Shown here piece by piece: positions 11,408 through 20,390 of a stretch of DNA of 64,000 bases. The DNA comes from Cryptomeria japonica (taxonomy: Eukaryota; Streptophyta; Pinopsida; Cupressales; Cupressaceae). Position 1 is the stretch's first letter, and each line of letters starts with the position of its first letter. The DNA lies in the NCBI RefSeq assembly GCF_030272615.1, contig NC_081413.1:144186476-144250475 (forward strand), given 5' to 3'. Under the pieces are notes generated by a model. It was not told where the DNA came from, did not search any database, and saw only the letters and a program-made list of their open reading frames with translations. Position numbers and translations under genes: made by a program.

Positions 11408-12232
11408 TGTAATGTCCCCTTCTCAGTTATGTTCATTTAGTGAGCTAGTGGCCTATTCCAGAGACCCGTAGGCTATGTGGAAAGGAGAATTAGGGTTTCC
11501 TACTTTTGTGGAGTTTTGCACGAGCTTTCTAGGGTTTGTTTAGAGAGAATTACTTAGTTCTGCTTATGGTTTCCTTCTAGGTTTTCCATGAACTCCAGGG
11601 TGGCATAACATGCATGTGATTATTTGTTGAAGTGAGAACTTACTATTTTTAGTAAGTTAGGGTTTGGTTGTTTGGATGATGCAGTTCTACTAAGATTTCC
11701 AAGCTCTTTCTCTAGGTGCAAAGATCATGTTTTTCGGAGTAGTATTTCTTGACTTACTATTTTTAGTAAGTCACTATGTTGAGCATTTTGATTTTTAGCA
11801 ACCTCGGACAGGGTCCTGACTCAGCACAGTTCAATGGTCTTCATCGCACAACTTCATCCTTGATTTTGGTATTGATCAGTATTGGAGTTATAAGTTATTT
11901 AATTAAATATTAATTCCTTATCCTAAGGTTTAATATTTAATTATTTTTATTACTGATTATTTGTATTGTGGGCAACTTGGGGGAAATTTTTTATCTGCCA
12001 TCTATATTGTTATTTTCCTAAGTTAGGCGTTGAAATTTGAAGAATGCCTTAAGTTATTGTTTGAGGACTTAGGCAATTTCGAACTTGTCTAATTATTGAT
12101 TAATTACAACTTGGGCATCCACTTTGGTAATGGAATGAAATGTAAATTGGACACCATGTGATAGCGAAATAAAATGCAATGAGATTTGGGCAAATTTGGG
12201 AGCAATTAAATTTGAATCTCAGAGGGAAAAAT

Positions 12233-12241
12233 CTATAAATA
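12233..12241 (+). promoter_or_regulatory. TATA box of the C 5' LTR
   Basis: CTATAAATA, also present in the 3' LTR at 38364-38372 in the same surroundings. This is the likely core of the pol II promoter. Confidence 0.6.
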
Positions 12242-12767
12242 CAGGTGTTTGGTCTCTCATTTGGTATCTTATAAAATTGCATTGTTATGCTGCCGATTTG
12301 GCGATTTAAATCTAAGATTCGAAGTGTGGCTTCGTAGCTAAGTCTCAGTTTCATACTTGGGTGATAGTACCTAGCTGTGTTTCTTGTATTTCTAGAGTTG
12401 TTAAAGAGTGTTTTGCAGATTGTAGAGCGATTTTGTGTGGTTTTAGAGTGTTTTCTTGCCAGAGTTTCTGAAACTAAATTTCATTCATACCTCCTGGCCG
12501 AGTGAACCAATCATTCTCGGTATTGGCTCTATCAAACCGTGGTACAGAGGCAATATTGTCTACAAATTTATAGCTATTGGTTTGGAGAGATGGGATTTTA
12601 AGAGCAAATTGTACCGCCTAGCAGTTCGTACCATTCCAAACATGCATTGGGATGCATGTTGTTGTTTGGAGGCATCTAAATTACAGTTTCGGTGTTCTAG
12701 AATCATTTTCCAAGTTATATCTTCCATTTGCTTTATTTGGTGTGTTTCAGTATTCATTTAAGAGAGT

Positions 12768-12772
12768 TATGT
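12768..12772 (+). other. target duplication, left copy, of element A (TTATG)
   Basis: TTATG recurs at 33039-33043. Joining the two sides restores the LTR of C, which reads through this point unbroken at about 38893-38905. Confidence 0.9.
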
Positions 12773-13061
12773 GATGAATACTAAGAGGGGGGGTGAATTA
12801 GTATACCAAAAAGCTTTACCAAACACTTAAGCAAATTTACTGCAGACCGGAATAGCCTTTTAAATAGTAAACCGGTTAATACACAGAAAAGACAAATAGA
12901 AAATAAAGAATTCACCCACAATAACACAATCACCATAACACAAGATATTTTGATGTGGAAACCCAAATGGGAAAAACCACGATGAGTAAAACTCACAAGT
13001 CTACTATCTGCAGAATAGCAACCAGACCGGTTAAGGTTAGACCGGTTAAGGCCTTACAATG
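12773..13061 (-). repeat. 3' LTR of A, distal part
   Basis: It matches 24171-24459 of the 5' LTR with roughly 6-7% differences by eye, many of them C/T or G/A. It includes the G run at 12784-12790 and ACCGGTT motifs. It is interrupted by solo LTR E, with the duplication CAATG. Confidence 0.9.
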
Positions 13062-14459
13062 TGTTGGGAGTATTTAAAATAGAGTCAAGTTTAGAGACCC
13101 ATTTCAAAATTTTGCTCTACATGTCAGAAAAGTACCTAGATAAGTCAGTTTGAATGGCCTAGCTAGCAAGGAGGTAAATGAAGTCAGTTGATCTTCAGGG
13201 GGTAAGGCTCGGGATTCATGTCCCACACCTTTCATTTGGCCTATGTAGAGATGTGCAACTTTCAGAGTTCAATTTGGATAAGTTTATGAGGTACCCAGTT
13301 TGAGGGGTGAGCTGGAAGTGCATTTTAGGCACAAATGTAGTTTTTATTGAGTAGCCTAGTTTGAGCGATTACATCTTTTGCCCTGTTGATCCTCATGGAG
13401 AATTTAAAAATGGATTCAATTCTATGCATTAATGTGAGTCATTCTGCAAAATTTCAAGTCTTGACAAATCCATTTGTTCAGTTTTCATAGCCAAATCCGT
13501 TTGCAGTTTGTGTGTTTTGGCAAGTCCCTGTTTCGACAGCTAGTCGGAGCCCTCTTTTGCATAAGTGTAAAAGTTGCCTCAGTAAGCGTCATGTTAGAAT
13601 GTTTGTTCCAGGATAATGTTGGTATAAATGGTGAGCTACGTTTCAAATTTCAAGCCTTTATCAATCCGTTTGATCGGTTTTCAAAAGAGTTCATTTTGCC
13701 ATCATTTTCAGTTATCCGCACTCCAGTGTTATATCAGTTAATGTAGCCATTTTGGTGAGTGCACCGTTTGCATCCTGTCAGTCTGGTGATCGAACTGAGA
13801 ATTCAAAGATTTAATATGTACATTAAGGTACCTATGTTTCAAATTTGAGGGCCTGTGGAGGTCGTTTGATATTTTTGAGAAATGCGTCATGTGTTGCCAG
13901 GACATTGACTTCATCAGGTCCGCAGTGTCGACAAAGCCAGTTGGGCATTTTCGGAAATTAATATCTCTTCGCTCGGCAGTTGTCTTGAGAAACCATTTGG
14001 TAGAAGTCATCCTTGTATATCAGAGTACACATCTGTCAGATGGTGAGCTCCAAAAAGGTGTTTTGACAGGTTTGAAAATTACGTCTTCGCGATTAAATGT
14101 GAAAATTGTGGCGTAATTGCCTGAAGGTTGTAAAATGAGGATTAATGATCTGAAGATGATGCTGATCATTTCCAGAGGTATGTTTGAGGTCCGTGAAGTT
14201 TTTCAGAGGTCAGTTGCTCGAAAACGAAAAAAAATTTAGTCAGACCCACTTTGGGGCCCGACTTGGCCCATGCTTGTGCACTAATTTTTGTGGCAAATTG
14301 TTCAGTTTTCATGGTATGCAATCTCCATTTTTGACAAATGATGATGCTAGAGGAAGTTGTAGATTAGATGTTTGTTAGTCTAGTCATTGTGAAGAGAAGA
14401 CAATGAAGGTATGCCTTTGACAAGAAAATGGGAATTTTATGTATGCTTAATTACCAGAA

Positions 14460-15680
14460 TGGGCATAATTGAGGCAAGACAAGTTATTGCCAGCCAGAAA
14501 TCTCCCTCCACGTCTATGGTGAGTTTGCAAAGGTAAAGTGTGGATTATTAAGTGGGCATTCTATTTTATAAACAATCAACCAAATTCTTTTGGCAAGCGT
14601 GAAGCCCAGCCAACACCCATTTCTTCCACCCACGTGGCAAGTGACAACAACAACAAACAATGAAGCATAATGTGTTTTGATAGAGCTGAAATCAAATGCA
14701 AGTTTTAGCATGCAGCGTGGTGGTCAAAGGAGCAGCAATCAAGAGCAAGGCAAATGCTCATGTGGTTTTGATGTCAGTAGAGATCCCCAGCCAATAGTAA
14801 ATAGCAAATCCAAATGGCAATAAAATTAAATCTTCAGCCTCCCTCCTTGCTGTGCGTGGCATGGTGATAGCCAATGTTGAAATTCTCAAGCAAATACAAG
14901 TGGTTGTTTGAGACCACATTCAATGTGCAACTTATGGAAAGTGGCATGCTGAAGCAATCATGCCAACACCCATTTCTCCCTTTGGTAGCAGCTACAACAA
15001 CAAACTAAAACATTTAAACAAATGCATTGGTTGTCATAAGACCCAGCCAAAATCCTCCTCTCCCTGTGCGTGGTGCATGAACTGTGAAGCACTGAAGAAG
15101 GCATTTAAAATCACAGCAAATCCAATGTGGCTATGGCAGCAGAAGTTTTTTTTTATAAAAAAATGAAAATGCAAAGTGGTTGGTGTAAAGCCATCTTCCC
15201 AAGCTCCTCCCTGATGGAACGTGGCATGGTAAGGAGGCAATCAATAAAAACTTTCAAGCAAATTAAATAGCAAGTGTGCAGCTATGAATCCTCCCTTGTT
15301 GTGCGTGGCTTTTGGTAGAAGCTTTAAACTCCAAGCAAATTACTCTCTGCTATAGCATGGAACAATGAAACAAATGCAAATTGGCTGGTTCAAAGGCATA
15401 AACCCCTCTTTCACATGGAGCATGGTTTTGGCAAATACATTTGGGGATTTTTCAGATTTTTTTTAAAAACTCCAGATTGACATGGAATTGGCAGCAACAT
15501 GAGATTTCCAAGTGAATTCTAGTAACTCCTCCTCCTGTGGTATTGAAAAGGACCATCAAAATCTTCAGCAACATCCAAAATCGCCATTGAAAGTTGCAGA
15601 GAGAGTTTTAACATGCAGCTACAGGCAAATCTCTTTATCCCACATGCATTGGGAAGTGGGATATTTTAATGTTTATAAGC
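14460..15680 (+). repeat. degenerate subrepeat array inside E
   Basis: About seven or eight diverged units of about 100-190 bp repeat the sentence: CCAGCCAA..., CTCCTCCCTG.TGTGCGTGG, CATGGT, then TTCAAGCAAAT and AAATGG. Clear cores lie near 14845, 15055, 15205, 15290 and 15405, with weaker ones near 14505 and 15640. There is no coding frame. Confidence 0.6.
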
Positions 15681-17042
15681 AAATCCTTACTGTAGTAATA
15701 TGTCTAAGCCATAAAGGCTTTTGATACAAGGTGCCTATGGGCGCCCAAGGTGGGCCCACGCATGAGCACGCATCCCGAGGTGACTAAGGAGGTGACTGAG
15801 CGGTGACCAAGTAGATCCCATGCAGGCATGCTTCCCGAGGCAGACAGGCAGAATTTTGCAGAGAAAGGTCGAGTTAACGAGTCAGCAGGTTCGAGATGGA
15901 TCAACGGTGCGCGCTATTTCACGAAGGGAAGATGCACACTGGATAAACCCTGCGAAGTTGCGAAAACTAGGTGGCACACAGGTGGCGGGTACAGTCAGCA
16001 GTCCAGCAGGCAGGTCCCAGTGAGGTGGCAATGACGTGGCGATGAAGTGGCGTACAAGCAAGCAGCCCATTGGCGATGACATGGCCGATAGGTGGCAAAA
16101 GATGAGGTGTCATCCCAGGTGGCATTCGGTCAACCCCATCGACCAATCAGAGGCCACCACGTGGCAAAGCGTCAGAGCACATATGGAGGCAAAAATCAAA
16201 ATTAAAATTGTAAATGATATAGTTTAAACTATATCAAATAATTCAAAAATTTAAATGACTGAGCAGAAATGGAGTTAATTCGCCCAGGACTCAATTTTTG
16301 GCCAAAATATAAAGTGTTATATATTTTCAGAAAGCTCTCAGAGTGAGGAATCTGATTATGGGGTTAATTTTGACAAATGTGGGATATTTTGGAAGCAGTT
16401 TCCATGGGAACAAAATTTAGTTAGAGAGGAGACACTTGGCAATTCAGTTGCAAATTTGATTTGGTTCCCTCTCCTTTTTATTCCCAATTCTTCTCAGTTG
16501 TAAGGGTTCCAGAAATTTGGAGAATGGCTCCATTTTTTTCATGGCTTCCAATTCTGAGTATTCTTCCAGATTGTACAAAGAAGGGTTATCCTTTTAGTAA
16601 TGGAGTTCGATTCTTTGCTATAGGTGTTCTTAGCTGCAGGTTCTTGTGTATGTAAGGCATGCACAAATTCACATAGAAGTTGTCTCTGGATTTGTATTTT
16701 TATTATATTCAGATCAGATCCTCAAGGAGGATGAGATTTGTTATCTCAAGGAGGTAATTGTGATTGTTTGCAGGGATTCTTCAAGGAAGAATTTAAATTC
16801 TGTAATAAATCATGAATAATGGAATATAGTGTCTAGATTTGATATTTTCTGTGAGTGAGCTAAGTAATGCATTTATGCAAGGCATTAAATGCATGAATAT
16901 TTAATAATGAAGATGGATTTGCAGTATAAGGTTTCATTTATAGTTTGATGTGTGACTCTGTTGCCCTTGGATAAGGCACTGATCTTACAAGTTTGGGGAT
17001 GTCTTTCAGATCAAACAATTTAAAAGATAAATCTATTTCCCT

Positions 17043-17500
17043 TTATGTTTAGGTGTGTGTTCTTCTCATTCCAAGCTCTGTTTTCATTTATGATTTATAC
17101 AGATCTAGCCAATCTGTAGTGTGTTCCTAATTTGGTGAGCTTGTGGAATGGTTTGTCTGCTCATTGTTGATGCAGTCTTATGTTTGTGATTGTTGTATTC
17201 AATGCATCAAAAGGGTGTCCCCCCTAGGTCTAGCAGAACTTGAAGTGCAGGAGGATCATTAGGATCCTATGTTATGTTTAGGTGTGTGTTCTTCTCATTC
17301 CAAGCTCTGTTTTCATTTATGATTCATACAGATCTATCCAATCTGTAGTGTGTTCCTAATTTGGTGAGCTTGTGGAATGGTTTGTCTGCTCATTGTTGAT
17401 GCAGTCTTATGTTTGTGATTGTTGTATTCAATGCATCAAAAGGGTGTCCCCCCTAGGTCTAGCAGAACCTGAAGTGCAGGAGGATCATTAGGATCCTATG
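17043..17500 (+). repeat. tandem duplication, 2 x 229 bp, inside E
   Basis: Units 17043-17271 and 17272-17500 both begin TTATGTTTAGGTGTGTGTTC and are almost identical (for example GATTTATAC/GATTCATAC, CTAGCC/CTATCC, AACTTG/AACCTG). A third start (TTATGTT) follows. The duplication is recent relative to the element. Confidence 0.95.
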
Positions 17501-17603
17501 TTATGTTGTCCAAGCCCTGAGGTGTTTCATTGATTGAGATCGGCTATCTCATAGATAGATTTGCAGGTGTCTTGGGTTATCACTTTTGGTGAACAACACA
17601 ATG

Positions 17604-18434
17604 TTCTTCACTAGAATAGATCCTGTTAGGAATCTAGATCTCTGTTAGGAGATAAGTCATGTTAAAGACTACCATGTTAAACGATTTCATATCCACAATT
17701 GTGAACCACCTTGTTAGAGGATTTTGAACAAGCTCAACTAAGCCTACCCGGTTAAGGGTTTCAGACTTGTCGAAGAGATTAGTAATCAACAAGTAAGTGA
17801 TCTAGAAAGTACCACATAATCTTAGTTAGATCCTTGAATTCTCTCTATTAATGCATTACAACATTACTTCAGTATTCTGTTCAATCTGTGTCTCAAGATA
17901 CTTTTTCCGCAAAGACCTAATCTCTTTTACACAACCCTTCAACACACATACATAAAACCCTAGACATTATGTCCTCATATAGGAATATGATTTTATGTCG
18001 GTCTAGTGAGATTAGACTACAATTTCCTAGGTACAGTGCATCTAGACACAATTTGTAACACGACACAAAATCACCACATCAGTGTCGGTGGATGATAGCT
18101 CATCACACTTTACAAGTTTGCCGGTTAACCAAACACAGTATACCGATTACCGGTTTACAAACAAAGACTAGTAAACTAGAACATAGTGTTCTGATCCTAA
18201 AACGATTAGCTTCCTCTTGGGGTCCTCATACCGCTTGAGGTCCTCAGTCATGCTTTGATTGGTAAGCTCCTTCTGCAAACTCCAATAGTCTTCAACAAAC
18301 AAAGACTATGCATACAATGGCATACAATACCGGTTTGAGCAATACGTCACATAGTACCGGTTGAGAATAACTCATATAACAAATAATGTGTCCATCAATG
18401 ACAATCACAACTAAACATCATCAAAATACCAACA
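17604..18434 (-). repeat. 3' LTR of A, proximal part
   Basis: It continues the LTR after insertion E and ends at 18434 (minus strand TGTTGGTATTTTGATG). It abuts the polypurine tract and matches 24460-24666 plus 32393-33038. Confidence 0.85.
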
Positions 18435-18449
18435 ATCTCCCCCTTTGGC
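18435..18449 (-). other. polypurine tract of element A
   Basis: The minus strand reads GCCAAAGGGGGAGAT directly before the 3' LTR. Element B has GCCAAAGGGGGATAT at 31207-31221. Further purine runs of the same type lie at about 18500-18640. Confidence 0.85.
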
Positions 18450-19029
18450 ATTGATGGCAACACTTAGGAAAATTTGACATCTAAGCGCTTACAAAAAAAA
18501 ATGATGCCATAATCAAAATTACTCCCCCTAAGCATATACATTACTCCCTTTGCCAAAGTTGGAAGCATGAACTACTTCAATACCACTCCCCATAAAATTT
18601 TCAAACCAAAATTACCCCCCCTTTGCCAAAAATGACAAAGTAATACGAACATGCCAAAATCATATTGCATAACATAAAAACAGAGTATATGTCTATGCCA
18701 ATAATGAGTAAAACTTTTCAAAAATGAATTTAAAGTTTTTAAAAAATTCCTTCATGTCTGTAGACCAAGTATCTAGGAGTGAGGCAGCAATTTCACTCTG
18801 AGTCTTAATCTGGAATGCTAATTCCTCCATGGAATCAATAGTACTCAATTCCTGAGTGACAATAACAGTGTCCCTGTTTAGAAAGCACTTTTGAAGAATC
18901 TGCAACTTAGGTAACAACAACAATTGAAGTTTCTACAGATCTTGAGACCGCTTGCATATCTCTGAATCAATCCTGCCAATCTGTTGCCGGTGAGTCTGTA
19001 CAGTCTTCCCATACACTATGAAGGAATCA

Positions 19030-19034
19030 TATGG
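19030..19034 (+). other. target duplication of the TRIM, left copy (TATGG)
   Basis: A perfect match to 19357-19361. Confidence 0.9.
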
Positions 19035-19163
19035 TGTTGGTGTTAAGCCACACTCAAACCGACGATGGACTAGTCCAAGAGGGGCCAGTAGCTAAGTGGT
19101 AGAGCACTCCAACAGCGTATGGAAGGTCCTAGGTTCGAGTCCTAGCTAGTCCATGTCTCAACA
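19035..19163 (+). repeat. TRIM LTR1 (129 bp)
   Basis: It differs from LTR2 at roughly a dozen positions by eye and has the same length. It contains the tRNA-like segment 19082-19153. Confidence 0.9.
19082..19153 (+). ncRNA. tRNA-like sequence in TRIM LTR1
   Basis: 72 nt. The A box reads TAGCTAAGTGG (19089-19099) and the B box GGTTCGAGTCC (19132-19142). The acceptor stem (GGGCCAG with CTAGTCC) has one mismatch, and the T arm CTAGG/CCTAG is fully paired. The anticodon arm is poor (8-nt loop, weak stem), so it is unlikely to be a functional tRNA. It is more likely an internal pol III promoter. The D arm resembles plant tRNA-Cys. Confidence 0.7.
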
Positions 19164-19176
19164 TGGTATCAGAGCC
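19164..19176 (+). other. primer-binding site of the TRIM
   Basis: TGGTATCAGAGCC, complementary to the 3' end of initiator methionine tRNA, directly after LTR1. Confidence 0.9.
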
Positions 19177-19227
19177 AAGTCCAGGCTAGGAGCCCCAAGC
19201 ACACGAGAGGTGTGGCTTAAGGGGGGG

Positions 19228-19356
19228 TGTTGTTATTAAGCCACACCCAGACCGACGATAGACTAGTCCAAGAGGGGCCAATAGCTCAGTGGTAGAGCAC
19301 TCCAACAGTGTATGGAAGGTCCTAGGTTCGAGTCCTAGCTGGTCCATGTCTCAACA
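19228..19356 (+). repeat. TRIM LTR2 (129 bp)
   Basis: It starts TGTTGTTATTAAGCC after seven G residues and ends CTCAACA, followed by TATGG. It contains the better-preserved tRNA-like segment 19275-19346. Confidence 0.9.
19275..19346 (+). ncRNA. tRNA-like sequence in TRIM LTR2
   Basis: 72 nt. The A box is TAGCTCAGTGG (19282-19292), the B box GGTTCGAGTCC (19325-19335). The D stem GCTC/GAGC and T stem CTAGG/CCTAG are perfect. The acceptor pairs GGGCCAA with CTGGTCC at six of seven positions, with A as discriminator base. The anticodon loop appears 8 nt long, so a charged tRNA is doubtful. Confidence 0.75.
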
Positions 19357-19924
19357 TATGGCTTTTTGAAGTTGTCTATATATTGCTTTAACTCTGATTG
19401 GAGTTGACCCTTCTTCTTCAGAGCATCATCACAAAATAGATCGAGCTGGCAGATTTTGCTCAGAAGTTTATTACCTTCAGCCATGGCCAGACTGATATCA
19501 TCTCTCTGATGTATTAGCTTGGCTCTGTCTTCATTAAATTTCTTCACCAATGCAATTATTAGTTCCTTTGAATGCTTTTTCTATGTGGTAGCCTGGGTAG
19601 CATCTTCCAGTAATTGCACTTGATCACCCACTACTGTGCATACAAGTTTCAACTGGGCCAGTGAGGAATCGGTATCGAAAAGATCAGTATCAGGGACCAA
19701 GGTTGAAAGAGTGTCAAAAACAAGGTGAAGAACACTTTTTCTTTCTTTCTTCTCACATCCTCCAATATTTCTTGAGCAAGTTGAATACTTCTCAAGAGCT
19801 CATTTTCATCTACCGATTTGGTGAGACAGGCAAGATTCAATTCATTGTGACTGGTGGAATCAACCTGTTTAAATTGACCTTGATCTCCGGTTGCCTTGGG
19901 AGTCTTGGAAGTCTGTCTACCTTC

Positions 19925-20390
19925 CTTTGCTTTGATTTCCTCTTTTCTCTTCTTCTCCTTCTCTTCTTTCTCCTTAGCCTCCTTGTCAGCCTTCTCCTTC
20001 TACAGTTTCTCCTTCTCTGCCTTCTCCTTCTCCAGTTTCTCCTTCTCTGCCTTCTCCTTCACCATTTTCTCCTTCTCCTTCTCCAGTTTCTCCTTCTCTG
20101 CCTTCTCCTTCTCTAGTTTCTCCTTCTCTACCTTCTCCTTCCCCAGTTTCTCCTTCTCTATCTTCTCCTTCTCCAGTTTTTTCTTCTCCACTTTCTCTTT
20201 CTCTGCTTTTTCCTTTTCCGATTTCTCTTTCTCTGCTTTTTATTGCTCCATTCTCTCTTTCTCTGCTTTCTCTTTTTCCATTTTCTCCTTCTCTGCTTTC
20301 TCTTTTTCCACTTTCTCTTTCTCCGCTTTATCCTTCTTCTCTTTCTCCTTATCTGCTCTTTCTTTCTCCGCTTCCTCCGGTTTAGTACTC
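19925..20390 (-). repeat. homopurine (coding strand) Lys/Glu repeat tract of A ORF2
   Basis: Nearly pure CTTCTCC/TTTCTC on the plus strand, encoding EKEKLEKEK-type repeats on the minus strand. Element B has the equivalent at 29570-30060 with KKKDEEEK units, so the tract is a family trait that has expanded independently. The plus-strand Ser/Phe frames across it are shadows. Confidence 0.85.

Larger units (their letters stand above)
11408..12772 (+). repeat. 5' LTR of C, left part (U3 side)
   Basis: It starts TGTAATGTCCCC and matches the first 1.36 kb of the 3' LTR from 37535. A TATA box (CTATAAATA, 12233-12241) marks the likely pol II promoter. Two copies of the inverted repeat ACTTACTATTTTTAGTAAGT lie at 11638-11657 and 11752-11771. 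The frames at 12100-12761 are not conserved coding sequence. Confidence 0.9.
13062..17598 (+). repeat. solo LTR E or LARD-like insertion (4537 bp)
   Basis: It starts TGTTGGGAG, ends GTGAACAACA and is flanked by the perfect duplication CAATG (13057-13061, 17599-17603). No second LTR copy, primer-binding site or coding domain is visible inside, so the simplest reading is one very long solo LTR. Strand is not certain. It contains degenerate subrepeats (14460-15680), a locally GC-rich block with many GGTGGC/CGTGGC words (15724-16160) and a 229-bp tandem duplication (17043-17500). Confidence 0.75.
19035..19356 (+). mobile_element. TRIM element with tRNA-like LTRs (322 bp, apparently complete)
   Basis: Two 129-bp LTRs (19035-19163 and 19228-19356) begin TGTTG and end CTCAACA. 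They enclose only 64 bp: a primer-binding site (TGGTATCAGAGCC, 19164-19176) touching LTR1 and a polypurine run (AAGGGGGGG, 19219-19227) touching LTR2. The perfect duplication TATGG flanks the whole, which lies in ORF2 of element A. This is the layout of a terminal-repeat retrotransposon in miniature. It encodes no protein and would depend on another element's enzymes. Each LTR contains a tRNA-like sequence with A and B boxes, comparable in principle to the 5S-carrying Cassandra TRIMs, but the RNA gene type differs. Confidence 0.9.

Noticed and set aside
12456-12761. A 101-codon frame in the left part of the C 5' LTR
   Set aside because: The matching part of the 3' LTR (about 38590-38890) does not keep the frame, so it is not a conserved gene.
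19082-19346. Functional tRNA genes
   Set aside because: The anticodon arms are weak with an 8-nt loop, and both copies lie in the LTRs of one TRIM; a promoter-like role is more likely than a charged tRNA.
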